A stretch of DNA of 64,000 bases from Arcobacter_B sp049472135 (GTDB taxonomy: Bacteria > Campylobacterota > Campylobacteria > Campylobacterales > Arcobacteraceae): the NCBI RefSeq assembly GCF_049472135.1, contig NZ_JBMOVV010000003.1:1-64000 (forward strand), read 5' to 3'. Below, one piece after another: positions 43,258-53,140 of the stretch. The position numbers and the translations under genes were made by a program. The notes beneath the pieces were generated by a model. The model searched no databases, had not been told where the DNA came from, and saw only the letters and a list, made by a program, of their open reading frames with translations. Numbering within the stretch: the stretch's first letter is position 1; every line of letters begins with the position of its first letter.

Positions 43258-45822
43258 TTAAATACTAAATACAACATCTACACACAGTCCATTATTATAA
43301 TTATAAACTGAAATATGAGCATTCATATTTGTTTCAAGAATTGTTTTTACCATATAAAGACCAATTCCTGTTCCTTTTCCTTCTTCTTTAGTTGTAAAAT
43401 ATGGTTCAAATATTTTCGCTAAAATATCTTCATTAACACCTTTTGCATTATCTAAAAAACTAATTGTTAGTTTGTTATTTTCTACAGAAGTTTTTATTAT
43501 TATTTCTTTTGTAGAAATATTTCTTTCTATTAATGCATCTTTAGAATTGTTCAATATATTTAAGATAGCCTGCTCAAATTCATTCTTGTAACCATTGATT
43601 TTAATATTATTTGCATTAAAATCTTTATGGATTTTTATTTCATTGTGACTAAAACTAGCTTCCACTAAACATACAGCCTCATCAATTGCATTTTCAACAT
43701 CAAAATCTATTTTAAGTTTATTTGGTTTTACAAAATCCCTAAAATCATCAATTGTTTTAGACATATTTGAAGTTAGAAGATTAGCTTTATCCACAGACCT
43801 ATCTAAATACTCTTTATTTAATTCATCCATTTCATATGCAAACTTTATATTTTGAATAACTAAACTTAAAGCATTTAATGGTTGTCTCCATTGGTGAGCT
43901 ATATTTGAAATCATTTCACCCATAGAAGCTAGTTTTGATTGATGAATTAAAAGTTGTTCTTGCTCTCTTTGTTTTTTTATCTCTTCTTTTACTTTAATTT
44001 CTAGAGATTTATTTAACTTCTTATATTTATTTAAAGCCTTTTCAAGTTTTGAAGCCATCTCATTAAAAGAGTTCTCAAGCTTACCTATTTCATCATTACT
44101 TGTTACATCAATTCTATAAGAGAAATCATTATTTGAAAATCTTTTTGTTCCAATTAAAAGTTTCTCAATTTTATTACTTATATAAGAAGAAAGATATAAA
44201 GCAAATATAATCACTACTAAAACCATAACAACAGTTATAAATGACAATTCATTAATCAAAGAGTTAATATACTTTATAATTTCGAATTCATTTTGTTTTA
44301 CAACTTTTTCCATACTATTAGTTTGATGTTCTAATATTTCAGAAATACTCTTTTTTGTTTGATTTGCTGCTTCATGAAACTCATCAACATTTGCACCAAT
44401 TGTTACAAATCCAAAACCTCTTTTAGATTCAGCATATTGACTTGTATAATAAGGAATTGCAGCTGCAGTTGTAAGCTTCCATACTTTACTCCAATAAATT
44501 AAAAAAGAACCATATCCCCCATTTTCAGTAATTTGCATCCATCCTTTACATTGTGGAGCAAAATTTAAATATCTACAATCTAATCCTACATTTCCATCGT
44601 GTAATAATTGTTGAATATTAGCCTTCTTTTTTAATGTCTGATTATCAAAAGCTGGATAGTTTTTCAAAAATTGGCTATAACTTTTACCTGATTCTTGTAA
44701 CTTTTCTTCTAAATCTTTACTTAACCAAGGTTTCTCATACTCTCCTGTATTTTTATTAAAACCAACAATAAAATAATCCCTTGGATGAGAAATACTTCTA
44801 CCTTTATTATCCCACATAAAAGCATAGTTTCCAACACTTGCATCAGCTATTTCTTGTACAGCTTGATTTGAAGTAGGATTTACAGTATCTGTAAATTGCA
44901 TTATATGTTCATGGTCTAAAGCCAAAGAAATGAAACCTATTTTCTCACCTGATTTATAAACAGGTGTTATAAATCTTACTATACCTTCAAATTTTTTTCC
45001 TAAAGGATTTTCTTTACCTGCATAGGCATGATTTTGTGGTTCAAAATCAATATTCATTTTTTTAGCTTTTTCTTTTGTAAATGTTCCTATTACATTTGAT
45101 TTTACATATTCACCAATAACATTAGAAACATATATCTCACCTTTTTTAAGAGAAGCTATTTTTTGGAAATACTCTTCTGAGTTTATATATGTATTGTGTT
45201 TTTTTGAGATATCTAATAACTTATTATTAATTGATGATACTTTATATCTCTCTTTTCCATCTAAATCAAAAAAAGTAACTTCTTTATAGATTGGTATGCT
45301 TTTTTTCTTTAATGTTTTTAGATTTGTATAATTAAACTCTTTTTTATTATCCTCTAAAATATCTTCAATCGTTAAGTCTATTTCTTGGTCACTATTTTTT
45401 TTATTCCAAGAAGCAGTTTTATCATCATAAAAATATTTATCATGGATAACTATGTCTTTATTTTTACTTTCATAAAAGTTTTTAAGAAGTTTTTGATTTA
45501 TATCTAGTTTAGATAAAAAAAGTATATCTTCATCCCTTTGATATAAAAATTGTGCTACTTTATGAGAAATTTCTAAAGATAATCGCTCAAGAGATAACTG
45601 GGATTTTTTATCAAGAAATTTAATACTATCTTCAATTGATTGATCGGCTGTTTGCATAATAATCTCTTTACTTTGAGAAAAAAGATAATCAGTACTATGC
45701 TTTAAATAAACATCTAATTTTAATGCCCCATTATAAGCAATATAAGAAATTAATAATAAAGGAATAATCTTTATTAAAATAAAGATTACAATAAGTTTTA
45801 CTTTTATACTAAAGTTATTCAT
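43258..45822 (-). CDS. Large Cache-type sensor histidine kinase (HQWRQP family)
   Basis: About 854 residues from ATG 45822; an upstream in-frame TTG at 45831 is less likely. Membrane helix about 8-30, then an extracytoplasmic sensor of nearly 500 residues with Cache-like segments (GFISLALDHEHIMQF, YAFMWDNKGRSISHPRDYFIVGF). A second helix lies near 528-547, followed by HAMP, coiled coil and H-box NIAHQWRQPLNAL (His about 643). The ATPase domain has NILNNSKDAL and GKGTGIGLYM. It overlaps the stop of the receiver-PAS gene by 8 bp. Confidence 0.88.
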   Translation of the reverse strand: MNNFSIKVKLIVIFILIKIIPLLLISYIAYNGALKLDVYLKHSTDYLFSQSKEIIMQTADQSIEDSIKFLDKKSQLSLERLSLEISHKVAQFLYQRDEDILFLSKLDINQKLLKNFYESKNKDIVIHDKYFYDDKTASWNKKNSDQEIDLTIEDILEDNKKEFNYTNLKTLKKKSIPIYKEVTFFDLDGKERYKVSSINNKLLDISKKHNTYINSEEYFQKIASLKKGEIYVSNVIGEYVKSNVIGTFTKEKAKKMNIDFEPQNHAYAGKENPLGKKFEGIVRFITPVYKSGEKIGFISLALDHEHIMQFTDTVNPTSNQAVQEIADASVGNYAFMWDNKGRSISHPRDYFIVGFNKNTGEYEKPWLSKDLEEKLQESGKSYSQFLKNYPAFDNQTLKKKANIQQLLHDGNVGLDCRYLNFAPQCKGWMQITENGGYGSFLIYWSKVWKLTTAAAIPYYTSQYAESKRGFGFVTIGANVDEFHEAANQTKKSISEILEHQTNSMEKVVKQNEFEIIKYINSLINELSFITVVMVLVVIIFALYLSSYISNKIEKLLIGTKRFSNNDFSYRIDVTSNDEIGKLENSFNEMASKLEKALNKYKKLNKSLEIKVKEEIKKQREQEQLLIHQSKLASMGEMISNIAHQWRQPLNALSLVIQNIKFAYEMDELNKEYLDRSVDKANLLTSNMSKTIDDFRDFVKPNKLKIDFDVENAIDEAVCLVEASFSHNEIKIHKDFNANNIKINGYKNEFEQAILNILNNSKDALIERNISTKEIIIKTSVENNKLTISFLDNAKGVNEDILAKIFEPYFTTKEEGKGTGIGLYMVKTILETNMNAHISVYNYNNGLCVDVVFSI

Positions 45823-46702
45823 AATAATCAATCTTATTTGAGGTATTTATAATCTCTTCTAAATAAAAAGATAATTCTTTATTATCTCTATTTTTTTCTA
45901 ATAACTGTGTTGCTAATAAATTAATTTTATCTAATTTAAGTTCATTTTTGTCATTAAAAACAAAAACTGATTTATTCATATTTTTAAAATACTTATAAGT
46001 AACAACAAACTCTCTATTAAATTTCTGCTTTAAATTTTTATCTTTAAAATTAATTTGATGCTCTTTTTGAGGACTATTTTTTAAGTATTCAATCCAATTA
46101 GTATTAGACTCTTCTAATCCCTTGATTTCGAAGATATCTTGACACTTATTTAATTCTTCTTGAAGTTCTGTTTTATTTGTGTATCCTAAAAAATCTAAAA
46201 AATCATTGTTTATATACTCAATTTTTTCACTATGTGTTATAAACATAAAAGTTGGGTTTGTATTTAAAATAAAATTTAAATACTCATCATAATTATCTAA
46301 ATGTTTTTTTATTTCTAAATTTAATGCTTTTTGAATAATAATAAGAACTTCTTTAATATTGATAGGTTTTAAAATATATTTATCAATTCCTAATTCTATT
46401 GCTTTTAAGATATATCTACTTTCACTAAAAGCTGTAGTTAAAGCTATTGGTGTAGTTGGACTTATTTTCAATATCTCTTCACTCATAGCAAGGCCATTCA
46501 TAACTGGCATTTGAACATCTGTTATTATCATATCAGGCTTATGCTTTTTAAATAACTCCAATCCTTCTTCACCATTTTTTGCTACATATAAATTCTTTAT
46601 ATACTTTTTTAAAAAAAATGTAACTTCTTGTGAAGTCATTAAATCATCTTCTACATATAACAAACTTATATTTTCAAATAGTTCTTTATTAATTTTTCTC
46701 AT
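45815..46702 (-). CDS. Receiver-PAS response regulator without output domain
   Basis: Protein of 295 residues. The receiver domain (about 10-125) has Asp19/Asp20, phospho-acceptor Asp62 in IITDVQMP, and Lys in YILKPI. A PAS-like domain (about 140-260) contains EYINNDFLDFLGYTN. No HTH, enzymatic or kinase domain follows, so it could be a phosphorelay intermediate or a protein-interaction regulator between the two flanking kinases. Its start region matches the receiver of the GGDEF protein (KINKEL...LYVEDD), indicating descent from one ancestor. Confidence 0.85.
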   Translation of the reverse strand: MRKINKELFENISLLYVEDDLMTSQEVTFFLKKYIKNLYVAKNGEEGLELFKKHKPDMIITDVQMPVMNGLAMSEEILKISPTTPIALTTAFSESRYILKAIELGIDKYILKPINIKEVLIIIQKALNLEIKKHLDNYDEYLNFILNTNPTFMFITHSEKIEYINNDFLDFLGYTNKTELQEELNKCQDIFEIKGLEESNTNWIEYLKNSPQKEHQINFKDKNLKQKFNREFVVTYKYFKNMNKSVFVFNDKNELKLDKINLLATQLLEKNRDNKELSFYLEEIINTSNKIDYYE

Positions 46703-46710
46703 TTTATACT

Positions 46711-48255
46711 CTATACATCTTTATATAAAGGAACACTAATTGTAAAAGTAGCACCTTCATTTTCATTTTTAACTTGAAGCTTACCATCCATATTTTGCTC
46801 AACAATGATTTTAGACATATAAAGCCCAATACCCGTTCCCTTTCCTTCTTCTTTTGTAGTAAAATAAGGATTAAATATTTTTTCAATAATATCTTCAGGC
46901 ACTCCACCGGCATTATCATGAATAATTACTTTTCCAAACTTTTCATCTTTTTCTAAACTAATAGTTACTAAACCATTTTCTATTTTATTTTCTACAATTG
47001 CATCTTTTGCATTATTTAAAACATTTAAAATTGTTTGAGAAAATTCATTATCAAAACCATAAACATCAATATCTATAAAGTTTTTATGTTCAATACTTAT
47101 TTCATGATGTAAAAAGGCTGATTCAACTAAAGCACTTGATTTAAGAACAAGATCTTTTAGATTAAATTGCAATTTCTCTTTTGTTGGTTTAAAGAAGTTT
47201 CTAAAATCATCAATTGTTTTAGACATACTTTTTGTTAAAGTATTAACTTTATCAATTGATCTTTGCATAAATTCATCATCTAACTCATCCATTTGATATG
47301 AGAACTGAATATTTTGCATAACTAAACCTAAAGCATTTAAAGGTTGTCTCCATTGATGAGCAATATTACCAATCATTTCACCCATGGCAGCAAGTTTCGA
47401 CTGCTGGATTAATATCTGTTCTTGTTCTTTTTGCTTTGATATCTCTTCTTTTACTCTATCTTCAAGTGTATCATTTAAGGCTTTTAACTCTTTTGTTCTT
47501 TCATAAACTCTAAGTTCTAATTCATCATGGGATTTTTTTAATCTATATTGAGAAAGTTCAAGATTATCTACCATCTTATTAAAACTTTTAGCCAATCTTC
47601 CTATTTCATCAGAAGAATTAATCTCTGCTCTTTTACTTAAATCACCATTTGAAATATTTTCAGAAACTGCTTCAAGTTTAACAATTGGTTTACTAACCAT
47701 CTTTGCAATAAAGTATGAAGCAAAAAAAGCAACAACAACCATTGTGATTGCTAAGTAAAAAAACTGTGTATACATAGTATCAAGTTTTGCATAATACTCA
47801 TCAAGTGATAATTCTAAATCAATCCATCCCCATTTTATACCAGATAAAATAATTGGATATCTATAAAAATATGCAGCTTTTTGTGCATATTTTGAGTATG
47901 TAATTTTTGATTCTTCTTTAAAATCATAATCTTTATTTAAAGTTGCTTCTACAGACCATTTAGATTTTGTAATTATTAGGCTATTTCCATTTTTCCTAGC
48001 AACTGTAAAAGAGTGTAAAGGTTTAGAGGTTTGTATATAATTATAAGAAAACTCTAAAAGACTAATCTCATCATCGACAATCATTGCATCTGAATTTACA
48101 TAAGTAATAGAAGAAGCAATACTTTTTGCTTGTGATTTTAAATTATCTAAAATAGATTCTTTTTGAAGTTCTATTGCTTGGTATGAAAAAACTGCAAGAA
48201 CTGTAAAAATCAATGTAAAGATTAATAAAAATACTTTAGTTATAATACTTTTCAT
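46711..48255 (-). CDS. Sensor histidine kinase with HAMP (HQWRQP family)
   Basis: Protein of 514 residues. Membrane helices are at about 4-24 and 163-184, with a 140-residue extracytoplasmic domain between them (ends KWGWIDLELSLDEYY). HAMP (about 185-240), a coiled coil and the H-box NIAHQWRQPLNALG follow, with His300. The ATP domain has NVLNNAKDAIVEN, DNAGGVPEDI and GKGTGIGLYMSK. Its ATG overlaps the stop of the binding-protein gene (ATGA), so the periplasmic protein at 48252 probably presents the signal to this kinase (inference). Confidence 0.88.
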   Translation of the reverse strand: MKSIITKVFLLIFTLIFTVLAVFSYQAIELQKESILDNLKSQAKSIASSITYVNSDAMIVDDEISLLEFSYNYIQTSKPLHSFTVARKNGNSLIITKSKWSVEATLNKDYDFKEESKITYSKYAQKAAYFYRYPIILSGIKWGWIDLELSLDEYYAKLDTMYTQFFYLAITMVVVAFFASYFIAKMVSKPIVKLEAVSENISNGDLSKRAEINSSDEIGRLAKSFNKMVDNLELSQYRLKKSHDELELRVYERTKELKALNDTLEDRVKEEISKQKEQEQILIQQSKLAAMGEMIGNIAHQWRQPLNALGLVMQNIQFSYQMDELDDEFMQRSIDKVNTLTKSMSKTIDDFRNFFKPTKEKLQFNLKDLVLKSSALVESAFLHHEISIEHKNFIDIDVYGFDNEFSQTILNVLNNAKDAIVENKIENGLVTISLEKDEKFGKVIIHDNAGGVPEDIIEKIFNPYFTTKEEGKGTGIGLYMSKIIVEQNMDGKLQVKNENEGATFTISVPLYKDV

Positions 48256-49142
48256 TTATATCTCATTTGTAATAGTTCATACTCTTTATAATACTTTTCA
48301 AGTTCTAAAAAAGAGTCTTCATTTACTTTTATAATTGAATCAAACTTTAAAAGATCAATTACTTGTCTACTTCCTTTTAAATCTTTTAAGTTTGCACTTA
48401 ATTCAAAAAAAGCATCAATTGATTTTTTATCTGCATATTTTGAGAAGAAACCAATAAAAGGTAAATGTTTCTCTTTTGACTCTTCAATTATCTTAACTCT
48501 ATTTTTTATAGCAGGATTTAACTCAAGCATTGTTTCCCATGTTTTTCTAGTAACAACAGCTAAATCTTTTTTCTTAAAAAATACATTCAATAAGGCTGTT
48601 GATTCTTTTAAAACAGGATGGATTTCAGAAAAAACATTTTTATAAGTTTTTTTGAAATTTATTAGAGTATTTTTATCAATCCAAATATCACCAACAGAAT
48701 CATTTGTAATCATACTAATTGATTTGCCTTTTATATCTTTAAAACTGTTTATATTACTATCTTTAGCTGCTATTAAATAGTATTTTATATATTTATCTTT
48801 ACTCATTGCTATTGACCAAAACTCAATTGCATCTTTATCAATAATAGATTTATTTTTAAAATAGAATGGTAAATTTAAAACAATCATATCAAGATTGCCA
48901 TTTCTAAGGTCATTATATAATGTGGCATTGTTATCATAAAATCTTAAAGTCAAATTACCACCATATGAAGCTGCAATATCTTCAAGCCACACTTTTATAG
49001 CAACTCTAGCATCTTTAAATCTATTTAATATAGTTCCCGTTTGTAAAAAACCAAAAGTAGATTTAAATTCATATGTTTTTTCATTAGCATTTAAATTTAT
49101 AGTTAACAATGAAATAATTAATAATTTGAATATTAGTTTCAT
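48252..49142 (-). CDS. PhnD-like periplasmic substrate-binding protein
   Basis: About 296 residues from ATG 49142, chosen because ggaat lies at good distance and the MKLIFKLLIISLLTINLNANEK signal peptide then begins properly. The fold is of PhnD/SsuA type (FLQTGTILNRFKDARVAIKVWLEDIAASYGGN, then KDIKGKSISMITNDSVGDIW). No ABC transporter genes adjoin it, so it is likely a sensory binding protein for the downstream kinase rather than an uptake component. Ligand unknown. Confidence 0.82.
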   Translation of the reverse strand: MKLIFKLLIISLLTINLNANEKTYEFKSTFGFLQTGTILNRFKDARVAIKVWLEDIAASYGGNLTLRFYDNNATLYNDLRNGNLDMIVLNLPFYFKNKSIIDKDAIEFWSIAMSKDKYIKYYLIAAKDSNINSFKDIKGKSISMITNDSVGDIWIDKNTLINFKKTYKNVFSEIHPVLKESTALLNVFFKKKDLAVVTRKTWETMLELNPAIKNRVKIIEESKEKHLPFIGFFSKYADKKSIDAFFELSANLKDLKGSRQVIDLLKFDSIIKVNEDSFLELEKYYKEYELLQMRYK

Positions 49143-49202
49143 AAGTATTCCATGCATTAGTATTATATTATTTGTTATATTGCAAGGGAATATTATAGTA
49201 AA

Positions 49203-49228
49203 TAAAAAGTAAGCTTTCGCTTACTTTT
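49203..49228 (-). terminator. Intrinsic terminator of ftsH
   Basis: aaaagtaagc/gcttactttt stem with a GAAA tetraloop on the minus strand, followed by T-rich sequence, just beyond the ftsH stop. Confidence 0.85.
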
Positions 49229-49246
49229 CAATAAAAAAGAATGTTG

Positions 49247-51298
49247 TTATTTATTATCTTCTTCTTTTTTGTCAGTTGATTCTTCAGAGTTATTTTCTGA
49301 ATCATCAGTCTTTGTATCTTCTTCTTTAACTTCAGATTCATCAACTTCTTTATTATCTTTGATTGGTGCTGAGTGTAAGTCTTCTTCTTCAAAAACTTCT
49401 CCACCATTTTCTTTAATAATTTCTCTAACTCTCTCACCAGAAATAACTTCAATTTCTAAAAGCTCTTTAGTCATTTGTTCAATTGCTTCTTTGTGTTCTC
49501 TTAAAGATTCTAAAACAGCCTCATATCTTTCATTTAAAACAGTTTTTACATGCTCATCTAAATTTTTAGCCATTTCATTTGAGAAGTCTTTTTGAGTTTG
49601 ACCACCTAAGAATTGATTTTGTCTTTTTTCTAATACCATAAGACCTGCAACATCACTCATACCATATACAGAGGCCATTGCTTTAATAATATCAGTAGCT
49701 CTCTCTAAGTCATTTCCAGCACCAGTTGAAATCTCACCAATAAATACCTCTTCAGCTGCTCTACCACCTAAAAGAGTATCTACTTCAGCAATAAGTTCAT
49801 GCTTTTGCATTAAGTATTTATTCTCTTCTGGAGTATTTAATGTGTATCCTAATGCAGCTAAACCTCTTGGAACGATTGATACTTTATTTACTTTCTTAGC
49901 ACCTTTTGTAATTTCTGCAATTAAAGCATGTCCAGATTCATGGTAAGCTACAATTTCTCTTTCTTTTGGAGAAATTCTTCTTGATTTTTTCTCTAAACCT
50001 GCAATCTGTCTCTCAACTGCTTCTTTAAAGTCACTTGGTTCAACTTGATCTTTATTTGCTCTACCTGCAAGAAGTGCTGCTTCATTAATAATATTTGCTA
50101 AATCAGCTCCCGCTAAACCAGCAGTCATTTTTGCAACTTCTTTTAAGTCAACATTTTTAGCTAATTTCACATCTTTAATATGTACATTTAGAATTTCAAT
50201 TCTACCTTCATAATCAGGTTTATCAACTAAAACTTGTCTATCAAATCTTCCTGGTCTTAATAATGCTGGATCTAATACTTCTGGTCTATTTGTAGCAGCA
50301 AGTACAATAACAGGAGCAGCTTCTGTTGAGAAACCATCCATTTCTGCTAATAATTGATTTAGAGTTTGTTCTCTTTCATCATTACCACCCATTGGTCCAC
50401 CACTAGCTCTACTTTTACCAATTGCATCAATCTCATCAATAAAGATAATTGCCGGTGCAGATTTTTTTGCTTGTTCAAATAAATCTCTAACTCTTGATGC
50501 ACCTACACCAACAAACATTTCAATAAAGGCAGAACCAGAAACAGATAAGAACTCAACATCAGCTTCACCAGCAACTGCTTTTGCTAATAAAGTTTTACCA
50601 GTACCTGGAGGTCCTACTAATAATACACCTTTTGGAATTTGAGCTCCAAGTTTTACGTATCTTTCAGGATCAGATAGGAAGTCTACTACTTCTTGTACTT
50701 CTTCTTTTGCTTCTTTATTTCCTGCCATATCTTCAAATTTAACTTTTGGTTTTTCAGAGTTAATCATCTTTTTAGAGCTTCCAATTCCAAGAATTCCTCC
50801 TGAACCTCCACCCATAGATTTTTGCATTCTTTTTGCAATAAACATCCAAATAGCAAAGAAAATAAAAATAGGTAAAACCCATCCAAATAAAATGTCAGCT
50901 AATACATTTTCTTCATTAACTCCACCATATGCAATTCCATTCTTCTCTAATGTAGGAATTAATGTATCATCAGGAATAACTCTTCTTGCAGTATATGTGA
51001 TAATTTGATTACCATTTTTTGAAACTGCTTTAATTTGAGTATTACCTATTCCAACATACTCAATTTTTCCACTTGCAATTAACTGTTTTAAATCAGAATA
51101 TGGAACAGTTTTATTTTGAGATTGTCCAAATGCTGCAACTTGAGAATTTGAAGAACCACCCATTTGATCTTCTGGAAAAATTGCTTTAAATGCAAAAATT
51201 GTAACTATTGAAAAAATTACAAATACTAATAATGGATTATTATTAAAAAAGTTGTTATTATCTCCACCATTATTGTTATTTTGAGGTTTATTATTCAT
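49247..51298 (-). CDS. ftsH: ATP-dependent zinc metalloprotease FtsH
   Basis: Inner-membrane AAA protease of 683 residues. An Asn-rich N terminus precedes TM1 (about 24-45); the periplasmic domain and TM2 (about 130-150) follow. The AAA module has Walker A GPPGTGKT, Walker B IIFIDEIDAIG and the SRH (NRPEVLDPALLRPGRFD). The zinc site HESGH lies at about 458, and a coiled-coil and very acidic C-terminal tail end the protein. It degrades misfolded and regulatory membrane proteins. First gene on the ftsH side of the prmA-ftsH unit, 3 bp after prmA. Confidence 0.96.
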   Translation of the reverse strand: MNNKPQNNNNGGDNNNFFNNNPLLVFVIFSIVTIFAFKAIFPEDQMGGSSNSQVAAFGQSQNKTVPYSDLKQLIASGKIEYVGIGNTQIKAVSKNGNQIITYTARRVIPDDTLIPTLEKNGIAYGGVNEENVLADILFGWVLPIFIFFAIWMFIAKRMQKSMGGGSGGILGIGSSKKMINSEKPKVKFEDMAGNKEAKEEVQEVVDFLSDPERYVKLGAQIPKGVLLVGPPGTGKTLLAKAVAGEADVEFLSVSGSAFIEMFVGVGASRVRDLFEQAKKSAPAIIFIDEIDAIGKSRASGGPMGGNDEREQTLNQLLAEMDGFSTEAAPVIVLAATNRPEVLDPALLRPGRFDRQVLVDKPDYEGRIEILNVHIKDVKLAKNVDLKEVAKMTAGLAGADLANIINEAALLAGRANKDQVEPSDFKEAVERQIAGLEKKSRRISPKEREIVAYHESGHALIAEITKGAKKVNKVSIVPRGLAALGYTLNTPEENKYLMQKHELIAEVDTLLGGRAAEEVFIGEISTGAGNDLERATDIIKAMASVYGMSDVAGLMVLEKRQNQFLGGQTQKDFSNEMAKNLDEHVKTVLNERYEAVLESLREHKEAIEQMTKELLEIEVISGERVREIIKENGGEVFEEEDLHSAPIKDNKEVDESEVKEEDTKTDDSENNSEESTDKKEEDNK

Positions 51299-51301
51299 AA
51301 A

Positions 51302-52117
51302 CTATGACTCCTTATTTTTGTAAACTATTGTAACCCATTCATTTTTATGGATTAACTCTATTTGCTCTAAATCTTTAAATCTATTTTGAACTCTAGCAAG
51401 GTGCTTATCTAAAATACCTGAAATTATTAAAATACCTTTTTCATTTAAACATTTCTTTAAGTCACCAGCAATCATACTTAATACATCAGCAACAATATTT
51501 GCTATTACTACATCATATTTTTTTGAAGCATTATTTGCAGAACCTACCCATGAAGAGTTAAAACTTACACCATTTAAATCAAAATTTGATTTTGTATCTT
51601 TAATACATACTTCATCTGTATCACAAATATCAACTATACACTCTTTTTTAGCTGCAGCTACTGCTAATATACCACTACCTGTTCCTACATCAAGAACAGT
51701 TTGCTTACTTTGCACATATTTATCAATAGCTTCTACACAAGATGAAGTTGTTTCATGATGACCTGAACCAAATGATAAAGCAGGATCAATTATAATATCT
51801 ATTTTATCTTCATTCTTTTCTTCCCATGAAGGTCTAATAAAATAGTTACCTATCTCAACAGATTTAACTGATTCTTGATACTGTTTTATCCAGTCAATAT
51901 TCTCTTTTTCTAAACATTGTGTTTCACATTTTGTATCTAAAGCTTCTGCAAACTTTAAGATACCTAATTCAACATCACTTAAATCATTTTCACTTCTAGC
52001 AATTAAAGTGCCATCAAGCTCTTCAATAGCTTCATTAGTTAAAGAACTAAGTAAGTCTAAAAAAAGTTCATAATTTTTTTCTGGTTTAATTGTTAATTCA
52101 TAATAATTATCAGACAA
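51302..52117 (-). CDS. prmA: Ribosomal protein L11 methyltransferase
   Basis: Class I SAM methyltransferase of 271 residues. The N-terminal ribosomal-protein recognition domain is followed by SAM-binding VLDVGTGSGILAVAAAKK and the DPALSFGSGHHETT signature before it; the catalytic-site VIANIVADVL (NxxA/NIVA) is typical of PrmA. It methylates L11. Its stop is 3 bp from the ftsH ATG. Confidence 0.92.
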   Translation of the reverse strand: MSDNYYELTIKPEKNYELFLDLLSSLTNEAIEELDGTLIARSENDLSDVELGILKFAEALDTKCETQCLEKENIDWIKQYQESVKSVEIGNYFIRPSWEEKNEDKIDIIIDPALSFGSGHHETTSSCVEAIDKYVQSKQTVLDVGTGSGILAVAAAKKECIVDICDTDEVCIKDTKSNFDLNGVSFNSSWVGSANNASKKYDVVIANIVADVLSMIAGDLKKCLNEKGILIISGILDKHLARVQNRFKDLEQIELIHKNEWVTIVYKNKES

Positions 52118-52207
52118 ATATATCCTTTGTACTTTATACGATTTAGATTATCTTGCGTATAAATAGGATATTTTATCTAAATAATTTTTTGAATATAATT
52201 AAGAGTC

Positions 52208-53140
52208 TTAAAAGAAGTTCTCTATCATATCTCTCATTACAGTTTTATCTGAAACTCGATTTATAATATCTCTAAATTCATGGGCACCTTTGTACCCTTT
52301 TGAGTAAGAATGTAAAAGCTTTCTAAACATTAAAGCACCATGTTCACCATGGAATTTTAAAGTAGAATCAAAATGCTCTAATATAATCTCTTTTTTCTTT
52401 TCTTCAGAAATATCTTCTATTCCATGTTTTAATTGATAAAAAATCCATGGTTTTCCAATAGCACCTCTACCAATCATTACACCTTTTGCATTAGTGTATT
52501 CTAAAACCTCTTTAGCTTTTTCATAATCTTTAATATCACCATTAGCAATTACAGGAATTGATACTGCTTCTACCATAGCTTTAATTGCATCATAATCAAC
52601 AGGAGCTTTATATTTACCTGCTCTTGTTCTACCATGAACAGCCATATAGTCAACACCACATGCTTCAACTGCCTTTGCAATCTCAACAGGGATTTTCTCA
52701 TTTACACCAATTCTAACTTTTGCAGTTGTATATTGTTTTTTTGAGTACTTTTTAACAGTTGTCAAAATCTCTTCTAATTTTTTTAAATCACCTAAAAGAT
52801 TTGAACCTGATCCATGATTAAATACTTTAGGTGCAGGACACCCACAGTTTAAATCAATACCATCAATTCCTTCAATATCATTAAGTATTTCTACTGCATC
52901 TCTTACAAGTTCAGGTTTATTTCCAGCAATTTGAACAATGTAAGGATCTTCAGTTGGAGATTTTTCAATCATTCTTAAAGTTTTTTCTGATTTATATACA
53001 AGAGCATTAGAAGAAATCATTTCAGATATTGTTATATCTGCACCAAATTTTTTAACAACTGACCTAAATGGTAAATCTGTATAACCTGCTAGTGGAGCTA
53101 ATACCACTAGAGGTTTAGTAAAATCAATTTTATTTTTCAT
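52208..53140 (-). CDS. dusB: tRNA-dihydrouridine synthase
   Basis: FMN-dependent TIM-barrel reductase of 310 residues. It begins VVLAPLAGYTDLPFR, has the catalytic-cysteine motif NCGCPAPKVFNHGSGSNLLGD, and MAVHGRTRAGKYK, then NGDIKDYEKA and GVMIGRGAIGKPW. DusB-type by pattern, though substrate position on tRNA is not provable here. Its ATG overlaps the stop of the membrane protein gene (TAATG). Confidence 0.9.
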   Translation of the reverse strand: MKNKIDFTKPLVVLAPLAGYTDLPFRSVVKKFGADITISEMISSNALVYKSEKTLRMIEKSPTEDPYIVQIAGNKPELVRDAVEILNDIEGIDGIDLNCGCPAPKVFNHGSGSNLLGDLKKLEEILTTVKKYSKKQYTTAKVRIGVNEKIPVEIAKAVEACGVDYMAVHGRTRAGKYKAPVDYDAIKAMVEAVSIPVIANGDIKDYEKAKEVLEYTNAKGVMIGRGAIGKPWIFYQLKHGIEDISEEKKKEIILEHFDSTLKFHGEHGALMFRKLLHSYSKGYKGAHEFRDIINRVSDKTVMRDMIENFF

